From Sedimentisphaerales bacterium (GTDB lineage: Bacteria > Planctomycetota > Phycisphaerae > Sedimentisphaerales > Anaerobacaceae), in assembly GCA_028277585.1 (NCBI GenBank), contig JANQFY010000126.1:1-32299 (forward strand): DNA of 32,299 nt, in the 5' to 3' direction. The notes beneath the pieces were generated by a model that saw only the letters and a list, made by a program, of their open reading frames with translations, did no database searches and had not been told where the DNA came from. Shown one piece after another: positions 7,000 through 16,600 of this stretch. Numbering within the stretch: position 1 is the first letter of the stretch; each line of letters starts with the position of its first letter. A program made the position numbers and the translations under genes.

Positions 7000-9900
7000 A
7001 TGAAGACGAGACTGATCCTGACTGTGGTGGTCTGTTTGGCAATGCTGGGCGGCACTGGCGTCGTGAGGGCCCAGGGACTCAGCGCCGAGCAACTCGCCGA
7101 TCATGGTTTGCCGGCCGGCCCCGCCCGCGAGGTGCTCCCCGGTGCGGGGGCTCTGGTTCACCTGCAACTGCACGATCTATTGGGCGTGCTCGAGGGGGTC
7201 GAGGAGATCCTGGTCGCTGGTGTGCCGGACAAGGCGGCGCCGCCCGACGTTCAGGAGTTGCTGCAAATGGAGCACCCCTTGCTGACGCTCCTGGGAATGC
7301 AGACCTTGCAGCAGCCCTTGACCTCTGAGTTGCTCGAGCAGGCGACGGGTATTGACACGCGCGGAGCCGTCGGACTGACGCTCTACCTGGGCGATCCGCG
7401 ACGGATGTTCGTACTGAGTCTGCCCACGCGGTCCCGCCAACCCCTGGCGCCTCTGCTCAATGCTGCTCTGGAACCAGCGGAGGTCGAGGAGGTGAGCATC
7501 GGTGGCAAGAAGGCGGTGCGTATGGTGTCGCAAAGACTCTCGTTCTTGCCCGAGCTGTACCTTGTTTCGTCCAGTGACACGCTGTACCTATGTGGCGCTC
7601 GTTCGCTGGCACAGGCCCTGTATGTCACGCCCACCGCGCAACGTTTCGGCCAGGACCCCTTCATGAGTCGCGCCCTGGCAGTCGAGGAGAAGAAACAACT
7701 CCGCGTGGTCCTCAATCCTGCCAATGTGAAGCCGCTCGCCATGCAGTTGCAGGGCCTTAGCATGCTCGCCAAGACATTGATTCCCCAGCAGCGGGCTGGG
7801 CTCATGCAGCAGATACCGCCGGAGGTCAAGGAACAGATCGAGATGCAGGTCCGCATGCAACTGGGGGTGCGCGACTTCGAGCAGTTCGTGGACTATGTCG
7901 AGTGCATTCTCATCGCGACTCTGGAGCAAGTGGTTGATGGCATCTCCGGGCGCCTGCTGGCCTTCGAGGGCTTCACCATGGCCGCCGATCTCCGCGGCGG
8001 TGTCCTGGAGTTCAACACAGGCTTGTACTCGAGCCGTTTCCAAGGAGAGACCGGCAACAAGCCTCTGCCAATGGATCAGGTGAAACAGGCGCTGGCCTGG
8101 CTGGGACCCGAATACCAGTCCTTCACGGTGACGGGGAAGAAGCCCGAGCCTAAGGAATCGCCGATCCTTGCGGCCTGGTCCAAACGGGTCCAGAGACAGT
8201 GTGCGTCGAAGGGGCTCCCCTGGCCGGGCATGGATCGGTTCGTCGAGATGCTCGACGCGCTGCGGGCCGTCCCCACGGTCGAGAGCCGGGCGTCCTGGGT
8301 CTTGAGTACGCATGCGCCGCTGTATCCGGCCCCGTCGCTCATGGACGCCGCCAGCCTGGAGGACTACTTCATCTCGCTGGAACTGCCCGTCTATCGTCCG
8401 GTGAAGATCACTCCCGATCAGGGGCGGCGTTTCCTGGAAACGTGCTTCCGGGAAGAGACGGACGCATTGAACGAGAATCGCCAACTGGGTCAGGATTTCG
8501 CCAATACCTTCCAGAAACAGAAGCCGTGGTGTCTGCAGGAGAACCGCTTCGCGGTCTCGGCTATGGACGGGGGCGTCACCCGCTACACCCGGGAGAGTAC
8601 CTGGACTTCGCGATCCGGCCTGTTCGGTTACGATCAGCATGAACTCATCAATCGCAAGGTGGTCTACGCTCGGCGTGTGGGCGATTACCTGGTCTATCAT
8701 CGCGGTGCTCAGGCGTCGTCGTGGTTGCCCCAGTTGAAGCCCAGTCAGTCCCGCACGATAGCCCCGGGCGTGGCTGACTTGCTGAGCCGTGTGCCCGATG
8801 GGGCCAACTACGTCTCGGTCCAGCGTGTGCTCCAGAACCTGCCGGGCTGGGTCAATTGGATTGGCCTCTTCGAGGCGCGTTTGCACGCGGATGTCGAGAA
8901 GTATCTGGAAGCCGCCCAGGCCGCCGTGGACAGCAGCGCCGATCTGGAAGCCGCCAAGTTCAAGATCCGCGGCATGAGAATGCCCCCGATCGTGGGAAGC
9001 GTGAATATCAACCCCGAGACCAAGCGGGTCTACGCGATCTTGCCGGCCGGCAATATGCCTCTGATGTTGCCCCGGCCCAAGATCCTGCCCTTGGTTCAGG
9101 AGTTGTTCGCCGAGTATGCCGCCCAGGCCGACAGTCTGGGAGGCAGTCTGGTCTACACCAAGGTCGGTGACGGATCGTGTCAGTTCGCGGCGATGCAGAG
9201 CACCGCTGCGCTGACGACGCTGACGCGGACGGTGGGTAACGCGCTGTTCGAGAAGTACCTCGGCTCCCAGGAACGGCAAGAGGAACTACAGCGAACCCTA
9301 ATGACTCGGCGCGATGGCGATCGCAGTGTCTTCGATGAGGTGGTGGCGCGCAATCCGCAATGGGCGTTTATCCCGCAGCCGCAGCCCAAAGTGCCGGCCA
9401 AACCCAGCAAGAGGATCCCATCCCGAAGCACGGGGTTGGACAGCCGGTTGCTTGATCTCTCATCGCACTACAACGCGGCGCTGAACGAGACCTGGCACAA
9501 GGGCGGCATGTCGAACAACACGCTGAAGGATCTACCCACGGGCCAACAGACCCTGGGCGGCGTGTCCTTTGACATTCGCGGGATCGTTCAACTGTCCGGA
9601 CGCCAGGCCGAGCAGGAACTCAGTGTGCAGTTCCCCAAAGAGGCGGCCAACATCACCGTGGGGCAGAAGGCTCGGAAGATTCACTTCTTGCATGGTTGCG
9701 GTTGGGCGTCGGCCCGGGGGACATCCATCGGAACGTACGTCGTTCACTACCGGAACGGCCAGACGCGCCGCGTGCCCATCGTCTACGGTGTTGATGTCAG
9801 AGACTGGTGGATGAGCGAATCCGACACGCCGGGCTCCGAAGTCGATGTCGTGTGGACGGGGACGAACCATGCTGCGCCGGATAATCCTCAGATCGGCGTC

Positions 9901-10017
9901 AGTAAGACGACATGGGACAATCCCATGCCTGACGCGGAGATCGACCGTATCGACTACCAGTCGGCCATGCGGAACTCCGCGCCGTTCCTCATTGCGATTA
10001 CTGTAGAGTCTCCCTAA
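7000..10017 (+). CDS. Large exported protein with C-terminal beta-rich module, function unknown
   Basis: The start at 7000 is chosen over the in-frame ATG at 6973 because GGGAGA (6985-6990) sits 9 nt upstream and the product then begins with a clean Sec signal, MKTRLILTVVVCLAMLGGTG, with likely cleavage at VVRA|QG. The protein has 1005 residues. Residues 25-800 are unfamiliar, with Leu-rich alternating segments such as GAVGLTLYLGDPRRMFVLSL, and no catalytic motif that I recognise. A Pro/Lys/Ser linker (about 790-811) leads to a C-terminal domain (about 812-1005). Its pattern LLDLSSHYNAAL, GVSFDIRGIVQLSG, IHFLHGCGWA and YVVHYRNGQ resembles beta-sandwich modules seen at the ends of other planctomycete exported proteins. 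A periplasmic or surface scaffold role is a guess. It is monocistronic or leads into the PQQ-like gene 113 nt downstream. Confidence 0.8.
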   Translation: MKTRLILTVVVCLAMLGGTGVVRAQGLSAEQLADHGLPAGPAREVLPGAGALVHLQLHDLLGVLEGVEEILVAGVPDKAAPPDVQELLQMEHPLLTLLGMQTLQQPLTSELLEQATGIDTRGAVGLTLYLGDPRRMFVLSLPTRSRQPLAPLLNAALEPAEVEEVSIGGKKAVRMVSQRLSFLPELYLVSSSDTLYLCGARSLAQALYVTPTAQRFGQDPFMSRALAVEEKKQLRVVLNPANVKPLAMQLQGLSMLAKTLIPQQRAGLMQQIPPEVKEQIEMQVRMQLGVRDFEQFVDYVECILIATLEQVVDGISGRLLAFEGFTMAADLRGGVLEFNTGLYSSRFQGETGNKPLPMDQVKQALAWLGPEYQSFTVTGKKPEPKESPILAAWSKRVQRQCASKGLPWPGMDRFVEMLDALRAVPTVESRASWVLSTHAPLYPAPSLMDAASLEDYFISLELPVYRPVKITPDQGRRFLETCFREETDALNENRQLGQDFANTFQKQKPWCLQENRFAVSAMDGGVTRYTRESTWTSRSGLFGYDQHELINRKVVYARRVGDYLVYHRGAQASSWLPQLKPSQSRTIAPGVADLLSRVPDGANYVSVQRVLQNLPGWVNWIGLFEARLHADVEKYLEAAQAAVDSSADLEAAKFKIRGMRMPPIVGSVNINPETKRVYAILPAGNMPLMLPRPKILPLVQELFAEYAAQADSLGGSLVYTKVGDGSCQFAAMQSTAALTTLTRTVGNALFEKYLGSQERQEELQRTLMTRRDGDRSVFDEVVARNPQWAFIPQPQPKVPAKPSKRIPSRSTGLDSRLLDLSSHYNAALNETWHKGGMSNNTLKDLPTGQQTLGGVSFDIRGIVQLSGRQAEQELSVQFPKEAANITVGQKARKIHFLHGCGWASARGTSIGTYVVHYRNGQTRRVPIVYGVDVRDWWMSESDTPGSEVDVVWTGTNHAAPDNPQIGVSKTTWDNPMPDAEIDRIDYQSAMRNSAPFLIAITVESP

Positions 10018-10130
10018 CGAGAGGGCGGGCCTGATACTTCATATTGGATTGGCGCGGCTCAGAGACGCATCGTCGTGAGGGAGGAGTCCCTGGGCGGAGA
10101 TTGGCTGTCGAGTTTTGGGAGGTGACTGGT

Positions 10131-11462
10131 ATGTTCTTCAACAATCGCGCGTCGAGCCATTGCTTCTGCGGACTGTTTCTGCTTGCTGTCGCTGTGGTGC
10201 TCTGCGTGGGTGTTGTGCCAACCGAAGCGGCCGAGTGGCCCCAGTGGCGCGGGCCCAACAGGGATGGTGTCTGGGCGGAGCAGGGCGTTCTGGAGCGATT
10301 CGCAGGCCCCCAGTTGCCCATTCGCTGGCGGGCTAAGATCGGTACGGGCTATAGCGGCCCGACCGTGGCTGCCGGACGCGTCTTCGTCACGGACCGTGCG
10401 ACCGAGCGGGGCCAACGCGAGCGCGTGCATTGCTTCGATGCTCACAGTGGGCAGTCAATTTGGTCGTACAGCTACGAGTGCAGATATAAGAAGGTGGGGT
10501 ACCCGGCTGGTCCCAGGGCGGCTGTCACGATCGATAGCGGGCGAGCCTACGCGCTCGGAACGATGGGGCACCTGCACTGTTTCGATGCGCCATCGGGCGA
10601 GGTGCTCTGGAAGCGGGATCTGAACAAAGAGTACGAGATCCGAATGCCCATCTGGGGCATCGCGGCCGCACCCTTGATCGAAGATGACCTGGTGATTCTG
10701 CATATTGGCGGCAAGGGCAACGCCTGTCTGGTTGCGCTCGAGAAGACGACCGGCCGTGAGCGGTGGCGCACGTTGGAGGATGGAGCGTCATATTCGGCGC
10801 CGATCGTCGTCGAGCAGGCCGGTCGACGCGTGCTGGTCTGTGTCACGGAGCAGCGCGTCGTGGGGCTGGACCCGCTGACGGGGAAGCTCCACTGGCGTCA
10901 TCCTTTCAAGCCGACGCGGATGACGATTACGATTGCCACCCCTGTCCTGCACAACGGCTATCTCTTTGTCACCAGCTTCTACGACGGCGCTTTGCTGCTC
11001 AAATTGGCTTCCGACGAACTAACGGTCGAGCAGGTCTGGCGCCGGCTGGGTCCCAACGAACGGCAGACCGACGCACTGCACTGCTGTATCTCCACGCCCA
11101 TCCTGGAGGGCAACCATATCTACGGCGTGGACAGCTATGGGGAACTGCGGTGTCTGGACCTGATGACCGGGGATCGCGTCTGGGAGGACCTGACGGCGAC
11201 ACCCAAGGCCCGCTGGTCCAACATTCACATGGTCCGCAACGGCCAGAAGATCTGGATGTTCAACGAGCGGGGCGAACTGATCATCAGCACGCTCTCACCG
11301 GCCGGGTTTCGGGAGATCAGCCGCACCAAGCTCATCGAACCGACAAAGGCGCAGTTGAGCCAGCGCGGCGGCGTCTGCTGGTCCCACCCGGCCTTCGCGT
11401 ACAAGAGGATCTACGCCCGCAACGACGAAGAGTTGGTCTGCGCGGATCTGTCCGCCCCGTAG
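10131..11462 (+). CDS. Exported PQQ-like beta-propeller protein
   Basis: This 443-aa protein starts at ATG 10131, with GGGAGG (10117-10122) 8 nt upstream, and opens with a hydrophobic signal sequence ending near TEA|AEW. The mature N-terminus WPQWRGPNRDG is a hallmark of planctomycete PQQ-like propeller proteins. Repeated blade motifs follow: LHCFDAPSGEVLWKRDL, LVALEKTTGRERWRT, VVGLDPLTGKLHWRHPF and LRCLDLMTGDRVWEDL, each ending with the Trp-docking W of PQQ/quinoprotein repeats. Such proteins share the fold of alcohol dehydrogenases and BamB, but most lack proof of bound quinone, and no adjacent cytochrome is present here. It probably works in the periplasm as a binding or scaffold protein. 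The frame extends upstream to 10044 but that part lacks a signal sequence. Confidence 0.87.
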   Translation: MFFNNRASSHCFCGLFLLAVAVVLCVGVVPTEAAEWPQWRGPNRDGVWAEQGVLERFAGPQLPIRWRAKIGTGYSGPTVAAGRVFVTDRATERGQRERVHCFDAHSGQSIWSYSYECRYKKVGYPAGPRAAVTIDSGRAYALGTMGHLHCFDAPSGEVLWKRDLNKEYEIRMPIWGIAAAPLIEDDLVILHIGGKGNACLVALEKTTGRERWRTLEDGASYSAPIVVEQAGRRVLVCVTEQRVVGLDPLTGKLHWRHPFKPTRMTITIATPVLHNGYLFVTSFYDGALLLKLASDELTVEQVWRRLGPNERQTDALHCCISTPILEGNHIYGVDSYGELRCLDLMTGDRVWEDLTATPKARWSNIHMVRNGQKIWMFNERGELIISTLSPAGFREISRTKLIEPTKAQLSQRGGVCWSHPAFAYKRIYARNDEELVCADLSAP

Positions 11463-11486
11463 ACGCGGCCGCGCCCGTCAAATCGG

Positions 11487-11515
11487 TTGCGTCGATTCAG
11501 GTTAGCCGCTACCAT
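11487..11515 (+). promoter_or_regulatory. Candidate promoter for the exported Gfo/Idh-like gene
   Basis: TTGCGT (11487-11492) and TACCAT (11510-11515) are spaced by 17 nt in the 155-nt gap after the propeller gene, giving a leader of about 95 nt. The -10 match is modest. Confidence 0.35.
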
Positions 11516-11617
11516 AGCCCGGAGATCTCGTGTGGAGGTCGGCAAGCGGTTGCTCGGCTCGGAAGGGGAGCGTCTCTCGTTTGCGTCGAGTCCAAGTGTG
11601 GAAATGGAGATGGGACC

Positions 11618-12616
11618 ATGGTTCGAACGATTGTTTTGGCTGTGACATTGCTTTCTTTCTTAGCCGTTCCGGTGATTGCTAACGAAGCCGCCCCGACCTT
11701 TCGCCTGGGTATGATCGGGCTGGACACCTCCCACGTCATCGCGTTCACCAAGCTCATCAACGACCCGGCCAAAGGCTATCACTGCAAGGTCGTCGCCGGC
11801 TACCCGGGTGGTTCGCCCGACATCCCGTCCTCAGCCAACCGCGTGGGCAAGTACACGGAGCAGTTGCGCGACGAGTTCGGGTTGGAGATCGTCGATAGCA
11901 TTGAGGAACTGTGCGAGAAGGTCGATGGTATTCTCCTGGAGTCGGTGGATGGGCGTCCCCACCTAGAGCAGGTCAAGCCCGTCCTCGCGGCCAAGAAGCC
12001 TGTCTTCATCGACAAACCCATGGCGGGGAACCTGGCCGATGTGATCGAGATCTTTCGGCTGGCGAAAGAGAGCGGTGTTCCGTGCTGGTCGAGTTCGTCC
12101 CTGCGTTATGGTCCCTCCATCGCCGGGATGGTCAGCGATCCGAAGATCGGCGAGGTCCGCGGCTGCGACGTGTTCAGTCCGTGCAGCATCGAGCCGCACC
12201 ATCCCGACCTCTACTGGTACGGCGTCCACGGCGTTGAAATCCTCTTCACGATCATGGGCCCGGGCTGTGAATCCGTTCAGCGCCTCCAGACGGACGGCTA
12301 CGAGTTCGTCGTTGGCAAGTGGAAGGATGGGCGGATTGGTACCTATCGCGGCTTGAAGTCGGGTAAGAAAGACTATGGCGCCATGGTCTTCGGCACCAAG
12401 GGGATCGCCCGCAGTGGCGGGTACGAGGGGTACGGCCATCTCGTCGACGAGATCGTCACGTTCTTCAAGACCTCGGAAGTCCCCATCCCGGCCGCCGAGA
12501 CGATCGAGATCTTCGCCTTCATGACCGCCGCCGACGTCTCCAAAGCCAAAGGCGGCAAGCCCGTGACACTGGCCTCGGTCATCGAGAAAGCTGAGAAGAA
12601 GAACGCGCGACGCTAA
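11618..12616 (+). CDS. Exported Gfo/Idh/MocA-like oxidoreductase fold protein
   Basis: The 332-aa product begins at ATG 11618 (GGAGA about 7 nt upstream) with a Sec-type signal MVRTIVLAVTLLSFLAVPVIA and no twin-arginine motif. The mature protein begins with a Rossmann-type segment FRLGMIGLDTSHVIAF, where the usual GxGxxG is replaced by G31-M-I-G34-L-D. It keeps an EKP-like motif as DKPMA (D132-K133-P134) and a candidate catalytic His204 in WYGVHGVEILF. Family members oxidise or reduce sugars and cyclitols with NAD(P); whether this one binds nucleotide is doubtful. The open frame continues far upstream through the propeller gene, but that part is a shadow. It ends convergently with the small zinc-ribbon gene, leaving about 70 nt between them. 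Confidence 0.82.
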   Translation: MVRTIVLAVTLLSFLAVPVIANEAAPTFRLGMIGLDTSHVIAFTKLINDPAKGYHCKVVAGYPGGSPDIPSSANRVGKYTEQLRDEFGLEIVDSIEELCEKVDGILLESVDGRPHLEQVKPVLAAKKPVFIDKPMAGNLADVIEIFRLAKESGVPCWSSSSLRYGPSIAGMVSDPKIGEVRGCDVFSPCSIEPHHPDLYWYGVHGVEILFTIMGPGCESVQRLQTDGYEFVVGKWKDGRIGTYRGLKSGKKDYGAMVFGTKGIARSGGYEGYGHLVDEIVTFFKTSEVPIPAAETIEIFAFMTAADVSKAKGGKPVTLASVIEKAEKKNARR

Positions 12617-12686
12617 CCGTCGCCACGGCCGCCGAATCTCCCACCCCATCACCACCGGCGCGAAAGCGCTGCACGCCTGGGGTCTG

Positions 12687-12908
12687 TCATGTCTCCTTGG
12701 CGACGGGCGGTTCGGCAAACCACTGAATCAAGCCGCACCTGCTGCACATCAGCGTGATGGCGCTGCGATTGGCCCAGTCCAGCCCCAGGAACGTCATGGT
12801 GCTCGTATTCAGCAGAGCCGCGCCCTTCAGGAATCGTGACTTCTGACAGTGACTGCACACGATGGGGCGCCCGTCAAGCTCGTACTCGCGTGGTTCTTTC
12901 TCAGACAT
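12687..12908 (-). CDS. Small zinc-ribbon protein (paralogue 1)
   Basis: This 73-aa protein has a CxxC...CxxC ribbon: C18, C21, C55 and C58. Start 12908 is chosen because AGAGGG lies about 8 nt before the ATG; the frame extends to 12953 but without such a site. Between the Cys pairs runs RFLKGAALLNTSTMTFLGLD, and after the last pair comes LIQWF. The same layout recurs in the neighbouring gene (12975-13250), so the two are a tandem duplication. Zinc ribbons of this size often bind nucleic acid or act as protein adaptors, but nothing here identifies a partner. It is acidic at the N-terminus (SEKEPREYELDG) and has no membrane segment. Confidence 0.72.
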   Translation of the reverse strand: MSEKEPREYELDGRPIVCSHCQKSRFLKGAALLNTSTMTFLGLDWANRSAITLMCSRCGLIQWFAEPPVAKET

Positions 12909-12974
12909 CACACATTCCCTCTTTGGCGCTCGGCCGCGATAACCATGCTTCAACCGGAAACGACATTGGGCGCC

Positions 12975-13250
12975 TCATCTTGACAGCGTTAGATTCACGG
13001 GCGATTTGCCGAACCAATACATGAAGCCACAATTCTTGCAGCGCAGCGTCTTGGCGGATTTATCGAAGTAATCCAGACCCCAGAGGGTCATGTCCTTCGT
13101 GTTCAGTTGCGCCTTACGTGTGAGGAAACGCGTGCCCCCGCATTGGCGGCACGACACGACCTTGCCGCCCGCCTCGTATTCGCATCCTTGCTCGCCAATC
13201 ACCGCGACCAGGAACCGAATCAGTCTGCCTCCAAAACCCACTGTTATCAT
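12975..13250 (-). CDS. Small zinc-ribbon protein (paralogue 2)
   Basis: With the ATG at 13250 the protein has 91 residues, with C34, C37, C71 and C74. The distance between the Cys pairs (C37 to C71) equals that in the neighbour (C21 to C55). Shared positions include RFL, LNT, MT, GLD, SA, TL, CG, WF and PV. The N-terminus FGGRLIRFLVAVIGE is mildly hydrophobic and absent from the other copy. GAGAGG directly abuts ATG 13250, which is too close for a good ribosome site, so the in-frame GTG at 13241 (9 nt spacing) may be the true start. It lies 66 nt upstream of its paralogue on the same strand, so the two could be co-transcribed. No function is assigned. Confidence 0.68.
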   Translation of the reverse strand: MITVGFGGRLIRFLVAVIGEQGCEYEAGGKVVSCRQCGGTRFLTRKAQLNTKDMTLWGLDYFDKSAKTLRCKNCGFMYWFGKSPVNLTLSR

Positions 13251-13624
13251 CCTCTCGATTGTCTTTGCCTTGGATGTAGAGAGCATGGCATATCCCAAAC
13301 CTTGCGTTGAGGGCGGCACCGTCCGCAGTTCGACACATACGCTCCATACCCATCGTAGCCCCGCCGAAGGCACAGGTCAACCGCGTTAGCCACATTCGCA
13401 ACGAGTCACGCGTCGGAATGTCAGCGAATCGATATGCCTGTACCCCCGTACCATTGCCTGAGAACCGGGTTCTGACGCAGGGTCGCCGCGTTCTCCGGCG
13501 AAACGTTGCGGGACGCGTTGGGGAATGTGGTATAATGCTCACTGGTAAGGCCGTGGATGTTAGGCGGCCGGTTTGGAGGATTCGCTGGGGGGTATATTCC
13601 GTGCGATTCGATGAAAGACGTGAG
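13251..13624. other. Divergent intergenic region between zinc-ribbon pair and exported dikinase-like gene
   Basis: This 374-nt stretch separates the - strand zinc-ribbon gene from the + strand exported protein. Open frames cross it, but none has a plausible ribosome site or recognisable product, and I treat it as non-coding. It contains the TATAAT promoter candidate at 13506-13536. No repeat or RNA structure stood out. Confidence 0.55.
13506..13536 (+). promoter_or_regulatory. Promoter of the exported dikinase-like gene
   Basis: A consensus TATAAT (13531-13536) is preceded by TTGCGG (13506-13511) with a 19-nt spacer, slightly long. Transcription would start near 13543, leaving a leader of about 80 nt before ATG 13625. 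Confidence 0.5.
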
Positions 13625-16600
13625 ATGAATGAACGGCGAACGTCAATTACGGTCTATGGTTGGCTTCTGGTCGTGCTGTTGGTCTCTGCGGCCCGTTTGG
13701 TCCAGGCGGATCCGGTGGGGATGTGCGAGCACGGGAAGACACAATTGGTCTTTCCGGGCGATCCATTCGAGGTGCGCCAGTACGCGGGGATGTCCAATCT
13801 GGGCTGGGTCAAGTTCACCTTGCTCAATCCCCCGCACGACCCGAACGTTGTGTACTTCCAGGACGGGGAGCGGTTTCCTTTGCACTACAACTTTGTCTCG
13901 GGGTGTCTCGATCCGTTTGTCGGGATCGGGCCGCAAGAGTTCGATCGGATCTCGTTGCATGCGGAGAATCAGCAGGTCATCCTCGGCGCTGTGATCACGC
14001 CGCCGGCCGGCTACGGAGTCAGCGCCCCGATCCCCGAGTACGGCGTGCAGTTCGTTCGCCATGATCCGTTCACGCGCGAGGAGATCGTCACGCTCTTTCG
14101 GAAAGTCACCGCCGCGATCAGCAGCGATCCGAACGTTGTGCCGTACTACTTCCCCGCCTTCGAGCAGTCGCAAGTGGCGCAGGGCAACGCCGCCTGGTTC
14201 GCCGAGCAAGGGATCCCCATTGGCTCGACCGCGCGATGGGTGCGGGGCAACGCGATCTACTCGGAAGGCTGGGCGCTGGGACGTCTGAAGTATGTGGAAT
14301 CGAACGAGATCGATCTGGCCTATCAGCGGGGCGATCTCCGCGCCGATGACATCCTGCTGACCGATGCGGTGCCGGCCGAGATTCCCGTGTTGGCAGGTGT
14401 CGTGAGCCTGACCCCTTCGACGCCGAACAGCCATGTCGCGATTCTCGCTAACACGTACGCCATCCCGTTCGTCCATTTGGCCGAGGGAGACGATCGACAG
14501 GGAGCGTTCGATCTGGAAGGACGCCGCATTGTCCTGAGGGCGTATGACTCGTACTGGCGCGTCAATGCCGACACGGTCGGTGTGCAGTTGGAGGACGCCA
14601 ACGACACGATGACCGATGAACAGGCGGCCGAGTTCCTCAGTCTCAAGCAGCCTCCGACACTCAGCATTCAACCTGTCGAACACCTGGGCGACTACAGTGC
14701 CTCGGTCGACATGCTACAGCCTGAGGACATCCGCTACTTCGGAGGCAAAGCCGCCAACTACTCGATCCTGCGCCGGGCGATTCGCGAGCACAGCCGTCAG
14801 GCGCTGGCGTTCTCCTTCGATCTGTGGAACGCGTTTCTCGATCAGACGCTTGCCAATGGTCACACGCTCCGCGCCGAGATCGGCAGCCGGTTGTCGGGGT
14901 ACAATTTCCCGCCCGCTTCCGCGGCGGCTCTGTCACACGAGCTGGAACAAGTTCGTGAATTGATCAAGGACGATGGCGCGACGCGGTTCTCGCCTGTCCT
15001 GAGAGAGGCGGTGATCGCCGCGCTGACCGATCCGGCCCATGGTCTCGATCCGAACCGGAAGATCCGCTTCCGCAGTTCCACGAACGTTGAGGACAGCGAG
15101 CACTTCAGTGGGGCCGGGCTCTACGACAGCTTCAGCGGTTGCTTGGCGGACGATCTGGACGACGACGATTCCGGCCCATCCCATTGCGATTCCGACAAGC
15201 GCAAGGAGCGCGGCGTCTTTCGCGCTATTCGCAAGGTCTTCGCCAGTTTCTACAACGATAACGCGTTCACCGAGCGTTTGCGTCATGGGCTCTCCGAGGA
15301 CGAGGTTGGTATGGCGCTGCTGGTGCACCACTCCTTTCCCGACGAGATCGAGCTGGCCAACGGTGTCGCGGTGCTGGAGATCAATACCTACGGCATGACC
15401 GCCGAGATCGTCACTCAAGGCGGCGCGATGTCCGTGGCGAATCCGGAGCCGGGACTGATCCCGGAAGAGGTAACGGCGTCGACGTCCCTGGGATCGGATG
15501 ACGTCTACGTGCGCGTGGGCTCGTACTCGAATCTCACGCCCCTGGGGCAAACGGTCATGACTTGGTCGGACGACTACAAGGATCTGATGGAGCTTCTTGT
15601 CCAAGCGGCGCAGCAGTTCGAACGGGACACAGGTCGCAAGCCCAAGCGGCTTGACTTCGAGTACAAGAAGATCGCGCCGGAAGGCAAGCTCGTCGTCAAG
15701 CAGATCCGCGAGATTCCTACCGCGTCGGGTGCAGCCGCCAAACGACGGTTCCTGGCCGGCGGTTCGGTTCGGCTCTCGGTACTCCAGAGCGAATACTCCG
15801 AGCCTCTGGCCCTTCATCGGCTCAAGTGCGACTGGCAACTCGAGAGCGGCAGTCACTGGTTGACGGCTGAGGAACTCGATGTGTGTCTCTTTCAGGGCGG
15901 GACGATGGAATACCAGGATGAAGGGCAGATCTGGACGACGTCCGGTTCACTCGCTTCCTGGCCTGAAGCCCAGCATGGACTCGTGAAGCCCGAGACAAAT
16001 CAGGATATCGAGATGACGGACTCCTGGACCTTTGACCACCTGGAGAATGCCCGCCGGTATACGCTCACGACGCGTATCGGCGGTACTGGCGTCGTGCCCG
16101 ATGAATGCCCCGTCCTGTTTCTCTCCGATCTAACGTATCGGCTGGCGGTGAAGTACGCCGAGCCCGTGCTCGCCTGGGACTGGATGCAGGACGGCGCGGT
16201 GACCAGCACCACGACCGATGAGGTCCGCCTGGTTCCGGCGTTGGAACCGGATCGCGATGACCTGCTCCAGTATCGTCAGATCGTCGATGACGGAATCACA
16301 GTCGAGACGTCGTATTTCTGGCCTCCGCCGCCCACCGGACCGACGGCCGGCTACACCGCGCCGCTTTCCAGTTGGGTGGAGACCGTTGTCACAGGATTGA
16401 CCGCCGAGCCATTTACGCTAAGAAGCCCCTACGCCCAGACGTACAGCGCGGGGCACCACAACTTCTTCGAGCGGTTCCTGCTCGAGCCGCGACTGGACCC
16501 CGATCTGCCTGAGACGGTGCGGGGCGAACTTCGCGCGAAGGGAGTGGATCTGATCTCCGCCAGCACGGGCTTTGGCGAGGCCGCCATTGAGACGTACGAT

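Noticed and set aside
7588-9279. Long - strand open frame (563 codons) opposite the 1005-aa gene
   Set aside because: No domain or ribosome site. The + strand frame has a signal peptide, a Shine-Dalgarno and a recognisable C-terminal module.
10763-11617. Upstream extension of the exported Gfo/Idh-like frame through the propeller gene
   Set aside because: The added residues are a low-complexity shadow of the propeller gene. The start at 11618 has a ribosome site and a signal sequence.
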